Of a stretch of 54,489 nt of DNA, positions 8,325 to 16,533 are shown piece by piece. The notes below the pieces were generated by a model. The model had not been told where the DNA came from and did not search any database. It was given only the letters and a program-made list of their open reading frames with translations. Source of the DNA: CAZAQS01 sp964486825 (GTDB lineage: Bacteria; Chloroflexota; Anaerolineae; Anaerolineales; UBA4823); assembly GCA_964486825.1 (NCBI GenBank), contig CAZAQS010000004.1:1-54489 (forward strand). Reading direction: 5' to 3'. Position 1 is the first letter of the stretch; each line of letters starts with the position of its first letter. The position numbers and the translations under genes are program-made.

Positions 8325-9308
8325 ATGTCCGCTCCTACATTTAGTGTCATCGCTCCTATATTCAACGAATACAATAATATTCCCGTGCTCTACCAGCGTA
8401 TCCGGGAAGTGATGGATTCAACTGGCGAATCATGGGAATTGATCCTGATAGACGATGGATCAACAGACGGATCGACGGACTTGATGCGAGCGCTGGCGAA
8501 ACAAGATGCAAGGGTCAGACCGGTTATTTTTGCGCGCAACTTCGGGCATCAAATCGCTTTGACCGCAGGATGGGATTACAGCCGGGGGCAGGCAGTGGTT
8601 GTGATCGATGCAGATCTTCAGGACCCACCGGAAGTAATCCTGGATATGATAGAAAAATGGCGTGAAGGATATGAGGTGATCTACGCTGTGCGAACCGAGC
8701 GCGAGGGCGAAAACTGGTTCAAGCTTTTCACTGCTTCTCTATTTTACCGCCTGATCTACCGGATCACGGATGTGGATATACCCTTGGACACAGGCGACTT
8801 CCGCCTCCTGGACCGTAAGGTCGTCAATGTGCTCAACCAGATGCGCGAGAGGCACCGCTTCCCACGCGGTATGTCTGCCTGGGTGGGATTCCGGCAGGTG
8901 GGCGTGCCGTATCGCCGGGCAGCTCGTCTTTCCGGCGAGACCAAATATCCCTTCCGCAAGATGTTCCGTTTGGCAATCAACGCCGTTACAGGATTTTCCT
9001 ACTTTCCCCTGCAAGTCGCCACGTATATGGGCTTTATCTCGGCTGGGATTAGCATCCTCGCCATCCCAATCGTCATCGGCTTGAGGTTGTGGGGCTCAGA
9101 AGAGCCGCTCTTAGGCCAGGCAACAACATTGATTGCTGTGCTACTACTGGGCGGCGTCCAGCTCATTTCCCTGGGAATATTAGGTGAGTATATCGGGCGC
9201 CTGTATGACGAGGCAAAAGGTAGGCCTTTGTATATCGTTAGAGAAGAACCCCCTACACCTGTCGAGATTTTTGAAAGCGCCGGTATGAAGGACCAACAAA
9301 CCGAGTAA
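8325..9308 (+). CDS. GT2 family glycosyltransferase (polyprenyl-phosphate sugar transferase type)
   Basis: DPM1/GtrB-like enzyme that transfers a sugar from a nucleotide donor to polyprenyl phosphate; 327 aa. The N-terminal GT-A domain has PIFNEYNNIPVLYQRI, DDGSTDGSTD, and the DXD-containing VIDADLQDPPEVI. About residues 225-245 and 265-290 are two membrane helices, as expected for the GtrB type. Good Shine-Dalgarno (AGAGGTAAGG) directly before the ATG. It sits between two PLP enzymes in a catabolic gene run, an odd setting that may simply reflect operon accretion. Confidence 0.9.
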   Translation: MSAPTFSVIAPIFNEYNNIPVLYQRIREVMDSTGESWELILIDDGSTDGSTDLMRALAKQDARVRPVIFARNFGHQIALTAGWDYSRGQAVVVIDADLQDPPEVILDMIEKWREGYEVIYAVRTEREGENWFKLFTASLFYRLIYRITDVDIPLDTGDFRLLDRKVVNVLNQMRERHRFPRGMSAWVGFRQVGVPYRRAARLSGETKYPFRKMFRLAINAVTGFSYFPLQVATYMGFISAGISILAIPIVIGLRLWGSEEPLLGQATTLIAVLLLGGVQLISLGILGEYIGRLYDEAKGRPLYIVREEPPTPVEIFESAGMKDQQTE

Positions 9309-9347
9309 GACCAAAACCAAACAACAACGAAAGGATTACTGAAAGAA

Positions 9348-10808
9348 ATGATTGACCTGACGGTACAAAAAGAGAGGCGTGAACGTGCTATACGTAGGGT
9401 TCGAGAACGGGACATCATCATCCCTACCTTTGCCCAGATGAAAAATCCTGAGCTAATCCCTTCCGGGATTAAAGAAAGACTTAAGGAGATCGGGTTGTGG
9501 GAAGTGAACCCACTCAACCTGTTCCGCATCACCTGGAAGAATGAGCCTGTGCCTCATGGGGGTGGATTTGGTAACGTAAACTACCTCGAGCTCCCTACCA
9601 GCTTGACCGGGACAGAAGCGCGCATCGTCGTTCTGGTAGGTAAATGGTTCCCAACTGGGGCGCATAAAGTAGGCGCTGCCTTCAGCTGCCTGGTGCCACG
9701 CCTCGTAACCGGCCAATTCGACCCAACCACTCAAAAAGCCGTCTGGCCTTCTACTGGTAACTATTGCCGCGGTGGGGCTTATGACTCTGCTTTGTTAGCG
9801 ACCGAATCGATCGCCATTTTGCCCGAAGGAATGAGCCGGGAACGTTTCGAATGGCTCTCCAAGATTGCCGGCGAGGTCATCGCCACACCTGGCAGTGAGT
9901 CAAATGTAAAAGAGATCTTCGATAAGTGCTGGGAGCTGCGCAACTCTGGACAGGATTTGATGATCTTCAACCAGTTCGATGAGTTTGGCAACTACCTGTG
10001 GCATTATGAGGTCACCGGACACGCCATGGAAGAGGTCTTGCAAGCGATTATGGGGCCGCGCGATGCATACAGAGGTATGGTCTCTGCGACCGGCTCAGCG
10101 GGAACAATTGCCAGCGGCGACTACATGAAGCAGCTCTTCCCGTCTAGCAAGATCGTTGCCAGCGAAGCTCTCCAATGCCCCACCCTCCTGGAAAACGGGT
10201 TCGGAGCTCACCGCATCGAGGGCATCGGGGACAAGCACGTTCCATGGATCCATAACAGCAAGAATACAGACGTCGTGGTTGCCATCGATGATAACGCAGT
10301 CGTGAACCTGTCACGTTTATTCAACGAAAAAACCGGCCAGGATTACCTGGTGAAGCAAGGCGTACCCGAGGAGATGGTCAGCCAGCTCGATCTGCTCGGT
10401 TTCTCAGGGATTTCCAACGTGCTCTCAGCTATCAAGTTCGCCAAGTATTTCGAGCTGAGTCATGACGATATCGTGTTAACCGTTCTCACCGATTCGATGG
10501 AGCTGTACGGCAGCCGTTTAACAGAGATGCACGAGGAGTTCGGCGAATACACGGAGCGAGATGCTGCTGCCCATTTTGCCCAGTACCTGCAAGGAGCAAC
10601 CACCGATAATATGCTCGAGCTGCGCTATCCGGACCGCCGGCGAGTCCACAATCTCAAGTACTTCACCTGGGTCGAACAGCAAGGAAAAACCTATGAAGAG
10701 ATCATGGCTCAATGGTACGATCCGGATTACTGGACCTGCGTTCAGAGGCAGGTAGCCGAAATCGACAACCTGATCGAGGAGTTCAATGCCGAGGCCGGTT
10801 TGAACTGA
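9348..10808 (+). CDS. TrpB-like PLP-dependent enzyme of unknown reaction
   Basis: Fold-type II PLP enzyme, 486 aa. The Schiff-base lysine is in WFPTGAHKVGAAF (about residues 103-115), closely resembling the HTGAHK motif of tryptophan synthase beta. STGNYCRGGAYDSALLA supplies the phosphate-binding/Asn region and SATGSAGTIASGDYM a glycine-rich loop. There is a distinctive long C-terminal region (EYTERDAAAHFAQYL...YFTWVEQQGKTYEEIMAQWYDPDYW). No TrpA is encoded nearby and the protein is about 80-90 residues longer than TrpB, so tryptophan synthesis is unlikely. Context suggests a lyase or synthase acting on a small amino acid derived from nucleobase/hydantoin breakdown. That is inference. Confidence 0.75.
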   Translation: MIDLTVQKERRERAIRRVRERDIIIPTFAQMKNPELIPSGIKERLKEIGLWEVNPLNLFRITWKNEPVPHGGGFGNVNYLELPTSLTGTEARIVVLVGKWFPTGAHKVGAAFSCLVPRLVTGQFDPTTQKAVWPSTGNYCRGGAYDSALLATESIAILPEGMSRERFEWLSKIAGEVIATPGSESNVKEIFDKCWELRNSGQDLMIFNQFDEFGNYLWHYEVTGHAMEEVLQAIMGPRDAYRGMVSATGSAGTIASGDYMKQLFPSSKIVASEALQCPTLLENGFGAHRIEGIGDKHVPWIHNSKNTDVVVAIDDNAVVNLSRLFNEKTGQDYLVKQGVPEEMVSQLDLLGFSGISNVLSAIKFAKYFELSHDDIVLTVLTDSMELYGSRLTEMHEEFGEYTERDAAAHFAQYLQGATTDNMLELRYPDRRRVHNLKYFTWVEQQGKTYEEIMAQWYDPDYWTCVQRQVAEIDNLIEEFNAEAGLN

Positions 10809-10820
10809 TAAAACAGGATC

Positions 10821-11393
10821 ATGAGCATCCTCCCTACATCTCTTGTCCTGGTGGCAGTGATTAACCACCCGCGCGATCTGGAAATCGCCCGGCTTTTGGG
10901 CTGGTACCGTATCCCCTTGCGGACTGCCCCGAAAGTCATCGCAGTTGATTACCTGGCTTTTTACCAGACCGGTGCATTTGGAGAAGATCGTGGGAAGATT
11001 CAGTATATTTCTCCCGTGCGTGGGCACGAACTGGTGACCCGAGCAGAATTACTGCGCGATGAGCCAGAACACCCCCGCGCCCGGGAGGAATATTTCAAAA
11101 TCCAATTAGGTCCACTGGAGCGCCTCCCCAACCCTATCCCAGCCGGCAAATGGCGCAGGGTAACCTTTCTTTATACTACCGGAGAATATCTTCTCCAGGC
11201 AAACAACCTGAACGATTTGGTTGTGCAGTCAGATGAACGAAAAACGCTCTGGCAAGCCCTTCGGGAAAGAGCAAACCAATCTCAGGATTACCAGGCAGGT
11301 GAGCTACCGGAAGTTGATCTCGATCCAGCGCTCCTGGCGCTCCTGCTCGGGTTCAACCAGCTAACTAGCGGGCAAACAACCACCATCGATTAG
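10821..11393 (+). CDS. conserved protein of unknown function
   Basis: 190 aa, soluble, no signal peptide or membrane segment. I do not recognise a characterised family. It has a compact aromatic-rich pattern (NHPRDLEIARLLGWYRIPLR...AFYQTGAF...YISPVRGHELVTRAEL) followed by a proline-bounded strand region (KIQLGPLERLPNPIPAGKWRRVTFLYTT). The density of W/Y/R and the strand pattern recall PUA/EVE-like nucleic-acid-binding barrels, but this is only a resemblance. It starts 12 bp after the TrpB-like gene with a SD-like ACAGGA and precedes the dihydropyrimidinase, so it is part of the same run. Confidence 0.7.
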   Translation: MSILPTSLVLVAVINHPRDLEIARLLGWYRIPLRTAPKVIAVDYLAFYQTGAFGEDRGKIQYISPVRGHELVTRAELLRDEPEHPRAREEYFKIQLGPLERLPNPIPAGKWRRVTFLYTTGEYLLQANNLNDLVVQSDERKTLWQALRERANQSQDYQAGELPEVDLDPALLALLLGFNQLTSGQTTTID

Positions 11394-11436
11394 GACAGCG
11401 CCCCACGCTGGCCTTAAGACCCCAACCTAGAGGACC

Positions 11437-12855
11437 ATGTCTCTACTGATTAAATCTGGAACCTTGATCACTGCAGCCGACACCTTCCAGGCGGATATGC
11501 TGGTCGAGGGTGAGAAAATCATATCGATTGGCGCTAACCTGGCATCCGCAGGTGCGGAAGTCGTGGATGCGTCTGGGAAGCTCATCCTACCGGGGGGAGT
11601 TGATCCGCACACCCACTTCGACCTGCCGATGTTTGGTACGGTCTCTTCTGACGACCATTATACGGGTCACAAAGCCGCCGCCTTCGGAGGCACAACGACC
11701 GTTATAGATTTTGTATCTCAGGATTATCCTCGTCTGGAAGATTGCGTACATGCCTGGCATGAAAAAGCAGACCCCAAAGCTGCTATTGATTTTGGTTTTC
11801 ATATGAATATCACCAATTTCAATGAGCAGACAGCCGCTTCCATCCCCGGTTTGCTCGAATCGGGCATCAACTCGCTGAAAGTATTCACAGCCTATAACAA
11901 CAGGCTCAGGTTATCCGACGGTGAAATCTTCCAGGTTCTTAGGATCGCCAAAGAGCACGGCTTGCTTACCTTATTGCATGCAGAAAATGGGGATGTGATC
12001 GAGCAACTGGTAACCGATGCGCTGGCAGCCGGACATATTTCACCAGAATGGCATGCCCATTCTCGACCGGCATGGGGAGCTACCGAGGCATTATTAAGAG
12101 GGGCAGCCTTAGCAGCCCAGGCAGAAGCTCCAATCTATATCGTCCATATGAATACCGCCGGGGAAGTGGACCTGCTTCGGTATGCCAGGGAACAAGGCGT
12201 AAAGATAATCGGTGAAACTTGTCCGCAATACCTGTTTTTTAATATCGACCATCTCCGGCGCCCGGATGGCAGCAAGTGGATTTGCTCTCCTCCCATGCGA
12301 ACGCCGAAAGATAATGCCCGGCTGTGGGAAGGTCTCCAGGAGGGTATTCTACAGGTCATCGGTACCGACCACTGCCCCTTCTTTTTCGACGGTACTTCCC
12401 CTATCATCTATGAAGACCAGCAAGTAGCAATTCCCGGAAAGGAGCTGGGTAAAGACGACTTTACCAAGATCCCTAACGGCCTGCCGGGTGTAGGTGATCG
12501 CTTGCCTGTCTTGTGGACGTATGGGGTGCGCTCGGGCAAACTTACCCCAAACCAATTTGTAGCCATAAATAGCACCAACCCTGCCAAGATCTTTGGCCTT
12601 TACCCGCGCAAAGGAGCCCTGATGCCTGGCTCGGATGCAGATATCGTGATCTGGGACCCGGACCGCCGGCTCACCTACGGTATAGCCCATTCCCACCACC
12701 GTACAGATTACAACCTGTTCGAGAATTGGGAACTGGTAGGATTTCCGGAAAAGGTGTACCTGCGCGGGAATTTGATCGTAGACGGTGAGCGCTGGTTAGG
12801 AAAGCCGGGCCTCGGGCAGTATCTCTACAGGAATACCGAGCCTGTTTTCCTATAG
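11437..12855 (+). CDS. hydA: dihydropyrimidinase / D-hydantoinase
   Basis: Zn-dependent cyclic amidohydrolase that opens dihydropyrimidine or hydantoin rings to N-carbamoyl amino acids; 472 aa, normal length. Visible active-site elements are GGVDPHTHFDLP (metal-binding His pair, about residues 59-61), SLKVFTAY with the lysine that is carbamylated in the family (about residue 149), LLHAENGD, YIVHMNTAG (metal His) and IGTDHCPF (metal Asp). SD AGAGGA lies 4 nt before the ATG. Ring-opening produces ureido acids from which a carbamoyltransferase could generate carbamoyl phosphate for the carbamate kinase at the start of the window; such a carbamoyltransferase is not in view and would be expected upstream. 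Confidence 0.93.
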   Translation: MSLLIKSGTLITAADTFQADMLVEGEKIISIGANLASAGAEVVDASGKLILPGGVDPHTHFDLPMFGTVSSDDHYTGHKAAAFGGTTTVIDFVSQDYPRLEDCVHAWHEKADPKAAIDFGFHMNITNFNEQTAASIPGLLESGINSLKVFTAYNNRLRLSDGEIFQVLRIAKEHGLLTLLHAENGDVIEQLVTDALAAGHISPEWHAHSRPAWGATEALLRGAALAAQAEAPIYIVHMNTAGEVDLLRYAREQGVKIIGETCPQYLFFNIDHLRRPDGSKWICSPPMRTPKDNARLWEGLQEGILQVIGTDHCPFFFDGTSPIIYEDQQVAIPGKELGKDDFTKIPNGLPGVGDRLPVLWTYGVRSGKLTPNQFVAINSTNPAKIFGLYPRKGALMPGSDADIVIWDPDRRLTYGIAHSHHRTDYNLFENWELVGFPEKVYLRGNLIVDGERWLGKPGLGQYLYRNTEPVFL

Positions 12856-12948
12856 CATGAAAGTGCACGCTCACCGGACCAGACCGAATTGGAATCACAC
12901 GCTTAGCCTCTGCAATACAATCGCTTATATATAACCGAGACAACCTGC

Positions 12949-14514
12949 ATGCCTGCTATTCTGCCCGTTCTTGTATTGCTGCTTACACCGCTGGTCATGC
13001 TGATGATCCGCCTGATCAAGCCTGGCTTCAACTACTTTTGGCTCGTAGCAGCTACAGGGGCAATAATTGCATGGCCTTTGACGGTCATTCTGGGTTTCCA
13101 ACTCCCTAAGACCATTACCCTTATGAAGTGGAAGCCGGAAACATTATTTCCAGCTTCTCCCATTTTGCTGCTCGACCAGGTCAGCTGGCCATATCTGTTT
13201 GCCCTGTCAACCCTGGCCCTGGCGGTTATCTTAACTGCCGCAGCACGCTTACAGCACTATCATTGGAGGACCTGGGCGTACACCCTGCTCCTGGCAGGGT
13301 TAGGCATGTTGGGTGTCCTTTCGGGAAACCTGCTGGCGCTGTTGCTGGCTTGGGCAGCCATCGACCTGGTGGAGCTGGCCATCTTGCTGGTGCAGGTGAT
13401 CGAAAGCTCAGACCGGGAACGGGTCGTGGTTTCATTTTCGGTTCGGGTTGCCGGCATTATGCTTCTGCTCTGGGCAGGAGTGGTCGGCGCTCCAGGAGAT
13501 GTTTTCCACTTTACGGACATTCCACCTGACGCAAGTATCTATCTATTGCTGGCTGCCGGTTTACGCCTGGGAGTGCTCCCGCTGCACCTACCGCGTGTTA
13601 AAGGGCCTCCCTTGCGGCGCGGTTTTGGAAGCATGTTGCGGCTTGCACCCGCCTCCTCCAGCCTGGTGCTGTTGTCTCGGGTTGCTGGGATCGGTGTGCC
13701 TGACGAGTACCAGGTGTACCTGCTCGCCCTGGCCGGGCTGGCAGTCCTGTATGGCGCTTTAGGATGGTTGACCGCTGCCGATGAGCTTAACGGCCGCCCA
13801 TTCTGGGTCCTTGGTATGGCTGCCCTGGCAGTTGCATCTGCGGTGAAAGGACATCCTGAGGCCAGCCAGGCCTGGGGGTTGGCTTGTATCCTGGCGGGAG
13901 GGCTCCTGTTTCTATCCTCAGCCCGCTATCGCGGTCTGCTGGTGATCTTCCTTCTGGGCGGTTTAGGCATCACTGCTCTCCCTTATACACCCGCCTGGGA
14001 CGGTGTGTACCTCTACTCTGCCCCTGTCGATCTCTTCCTGCCAATCTTTCTGATTGGGCAAGCTTTGTTGCTGACCGGATTCCTCAGGCACAGCCTGGGA
14101 GAGTCTACGGATCTATCATTATCCGAACGCTGGGTGCGAGCAGTTTACCCATTCGGGTTGGGGTTACTACCGTTTGGGCATTTGTTTATCGCCTGGAGGA
14201 CTCCCCTCCCTGCCGGCGCTACGGGTATCTATGCAGAGTGGTGGGCAGGGGTAGTTGCCATCTTGATAACGGCTCTCATTGTCTACCTGGGCCAAAATGA
14301 GATCCACATGCCGAAACGGATCGCACCGCTATGGGACAGGATGTTTTCATTAAGTTGGGTCTCCAGTCTGACCTGGGGTTTCTACCGTTCAGTCGGCAGA
14401 TTGGTCTCGATCATGACAAAAATTGCAGAAGGCGAGGGAGGCATTCTGTGGGCGATGGTTTTGTCGGTGATTTTGATATCTATACTGGTACAAAGTGGGT
14501 TGGGAGGTTCGTAG
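12949..14514 (+). CDS. proton-conducting (NuoL/M, Mrp-type) membrane subunit, divergent
   Basis: 521 aa, about 14 hydrophobic segments. The antiporter-like fold is indicated by the segment around residue 206, LRLGVLPLHLPRVKGPP, which aligns with the NuoL/M/N motif xxKxxxxPFHxW: the TM7 lysine is Arg here. The TM5 segment reads LLAWAAIDLVELAILL, where the family normally has WEL with the proton-path glutamate. The protein begins 93 bp after the dihydropyrimidinase and its stop abuts the next gene. Function could be ion translocation in a Mrp/complex-I/hydrogenase-like assembly, but no redox subunit is nearby. The family-level call is by pattern only. Confidence 0.65.
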   Translation: MPAILPVLVLLLTPLVMLMIRLIKPGFNYFWLVAATGAIIAWPLTVILGFQLPKTITLMKWKPETLFPASPILLLDQVSWPYLFALSTLALAVILTAAARLQHYHWRTWAYTLLLAGLGMLGVLSGNLLALLLAWAAIDLVELAILLVQVIESSDRERVVVSFSVRVAGIMLLLWAGVVGAPGDVFHFTDIPPDASIYLLLAAGLRLGVLPLHLPRVKGPPLRRGFGSMLRLAPASSSLVLLSRVAGIGVPDEYQVYLLALAGLAVLYGALGWLTAADELNGRPFWVLGMAALAVASAVKGHPEASQAWGLACILAGGLLFLSSARYRGLLVIFLLGGLGITALPYTPAWDGVYLYSAPVDLFLPIFLIGQALLLTGFLRHSLGESTDLSLSERWVRAVYPFGLGLLPFGHLFIAWRTPLPAGATGIYAEWWAGVVAILITALIVYLGQNEIHMPKRIAPLWDRMFSLSWVSSLTWGFYRSVGRLVSIMTKIAEGEGGILWAMVLSVILISILVQSGLGGS

Positions 14515-15120
14515 ATGACCCTGGAAGTAGCATACCCGGCTGTTTTGTTGATATCTCTCACCTCAATCGTACTTCTTGTCAGCAGTAACTGGCGCTGGAT
14601 CATCCTGATCCTGGCCATACAGTATACAGGCGTATTTTTATTGGTGGCGATGCACTGGCCGGTCGAGATGGCAGCGGCCAAGATCGTTGCAGGCTGGATG
14701 GCAAGCGCGGTCCTGGGAGTAGCTATAAACGAGGCCAGCTCATCTACTTCAACCGCCTGGCAAGAGACGGAAAAATCCAGGCCTTCCGGTCGCTTATTCC
14801 GGCTCCTGGCGGCTGGCCTGGTGATCCCTACAGTACTGTCGATTACACCCCATGTGGTTGAATGGATAGATGGGATTGGAGGTATGCAGGCCGTTGGCGC
14901 TTTGACTTTGATAGGGATGGGATTACTGCACCTGGGACTGACCACCCAGCCTCTCCGTGTCGTGATCGGCCTGTTGACAATCCTATCCGGCTTTGAGATC
15001 CTTCTAGCCGCGGTAGAGGCGGTTGCATTGGTTGCTGGCCTGCTTGCCTCCGTGAACCTGGGGCTGGCCCTGGTGGGAGCATATTTGCTACTCGCTCCTG
15101 GCATGCAGGAGACGGTATGA
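14515..15120 (+). CDS. membrane protein with NuoK/MnhC-like second half
   Basis: 201 aa with about six hydrophobic segments in two blocks separated by a charged loop (ETEKSRPSGRLF, about residues 83-94). The C-terminal half (about residues 140-195: TTQPLRVVIGLLTILSGFEILLAAVEAVAL) resembles the three-helix NuoK/MnhC small subunit, with Glu in the second helix of that half as in NuoK. The N-terminal half is unassigned and might replace NuoJ/MnhB. It starts immediately after the preceding stop and overlaps the next gene (ATGA), so the three genes are translationally coupled. Confidence 0.5.
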   Translation: MTLEVAYPAVLLISLTSIVLLVSSNWRWIILILAIQYTGVFLLVAMHWPVEMAAAKIVAGWMASAVLGVAINEASSSTSTAWQETEKSRPSGRLFRLLAAGLVIPTVLSITPHVVEWIDGIGGMQAVGALTLIGMGLLHLGLTTQPLRVVIGLLTILSGFEILLAAVEAVALVAGLLASVNLGLALVGAYLLLAPGMQETV

Positions 15121-16493
15121 GCGCTCCAATCCTGTGGATCTTCTTTCCAGCCGCCATCTCTGTTGTCCTATTTTTGGTCAAACAGCGAACCAGGCTTACA
15201 TCCATCCTTGGAGCCATCACAGCTCTTCTGCTGGCTGGGCTGGCCTGGAAAATGCCACTGGCCGAAATCATAACCCTGGGTCCGCTTTCATTTAGTTTCT
15301 CAGCCTCTTTAGCAGTGCTTGGGCGGCAATTGGTGCTGGATGCAAATTTACGCCCAATTCTAACCTTGATTTATCTTATAGCTGCTTTTTGGTTCGGGGG
15401 AGCACATTCGGCGCGCGCAGGCTCTTACTTTGTCCCTCTGGGAATGGGCATCGTCGCCCTTCTTACAGCTGCCCTGGCTGTAAAACCATTCCTCTATGCT
15501 GCCCTGCTCATACAAATCGCGGTATTCTTCAGTGTCCCACTGCTTTCGTCACCTGGTAAACCCGTGGGCAGGGGCATCCTGCGCTTTCTCAGTTTCCAAA
15601 CGGTAGGCGCCCCGTTTATCTTGTTCACCGGCTGGTTAATCACCGGAGCAGAAGCCGTCCCTGGTGGTACAGACTCATTCCTTCGAGCGATCATCCCCCT
15701 GGGACTCGGCTTTAGCTTCTTGCTGGCTGTTTTTCCATTTAACACCTGGGTCCCGATGCTGGCAGAAGAATCGCATCCCTATGCGGCCGCCTTTATCCTG
15801 TTCCTGCTGCCGGGGATCATCTCCCTGTTCGGATTGAGTTTTTTTGAAAGCTACGCCTGGATGCGCAACTCTCCCTTGATTTTTATCGTCCTGCGCCTGG
15901 CAGGGACTCTAATGGTCGTTACGGGAGGCATTCTAGCTGGTTTCCAAAACCACCTGGGGCGGATGCTGGGTTACGCGGTAACTGTGGAAATCGGCCTTTC
16001 CCTTTTAGCGATTGGAATTCATCGCGGCATCAATATCGGTGCAAGCGGCTTCTCCCCATCCCTGGCGATATTTTTCGCCCTATTCTTGTCGCGAGGCCTG
16101 GCATTAGGGATTTGGGGGTTGGGACTCTCCGTTATTCGGGAAAGATCCAGCAGCATGGATTTTCAGGATGTCCAAGGGCAAGGGCGGAAGCTACCAATAG
16201 CAGCCGCAGGGGTAATCTTGGCACATTTTTCTATTGCCGGGCTCCCCTTACTGGTCGGCTTCCCACCACGCCTGGCCCTATTAGGAGAGTTAGGGAATAT
16301 ATCGCCTGTGATCACATTTTGGGTGCTGGTGGGATTCCTGGGGCTAATGGGTGGTGGCTTACGCACGCTGGCCGTGCTTATTATGGGACGGGAAGAAGAA
16401 ACCTGGCAGATCCATGAAAATAAGCCCCAGCTATTCTTTCTGATCCTTGGTATCACAAGCTTGTTCCTGGCTGGTTTATACCCGCTGGTATAA
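15117..16493 (+). CDS. NuoN/MrpD-like proton-conducting membrane subunit
   Basis: 458 aa, about 13-14 membrane segments. Two antiporter-family landmarks are visible: GLGFSFLLAVFPFNTWVPMLAEESHP (about residues 197-222; the conserved TM7 Lys aligns with Leu) and GFQNHLGRMLGYAVTVEIGLSLLAIGI (about residues 280-306; the usual KRLLAYS is GRMLGYA). The TM5 region has Gln (AALLIQIAVFF) where Glu is usual. The fold assignment is good, but loss of several proton-relay charges questions a classical pumping role. It forms a tight three-gene unit with the two preceding membrane proteins. Confidence 0.7.
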   Translation: MSAPILWIFFPAAISVVLFLVKQRTRLTSILGAITALLLAGLAWKMPLAEIITLGPLSFSFSASLAVLGRQLVLDANLRPILTLIYLIAAFWFGGAHSARAGSYFVPLGMGIVALLTAALAVKPFLYAALLIQIAVFFSVPLLSSPGKPVGRGILRFLSFQTVGAPFILFTGWLITGAEAVPGGTDSFLRAIIPLGLGFSFLLAVFPFNTWVPMLAEESHPYAAAFILFLLPGIISLFGLSFFESYAWMRNSPLIFIVLRLAGTLMVVTGGILAGFQNHLGRMLGYAVTVEIGLSLLAIGIHRGINIGASGFSPSLAIFFALFLSRGLALGIWGLGLSVIRERSSSMDFQDVQGQGRKLPIAAAGVILAHFSIAGLPLLVGFPPRLALLGELGNISPVITFWVLVGFLGLMGGGLRTLAVLIMGREEETWQIHENKPQLFFLILGITSLFLAGLYPLV

Positions 16494-16533
16494 TGACTTT
16501 TTGAGAAAGACTTAAGATTAAGGAGATTACACC

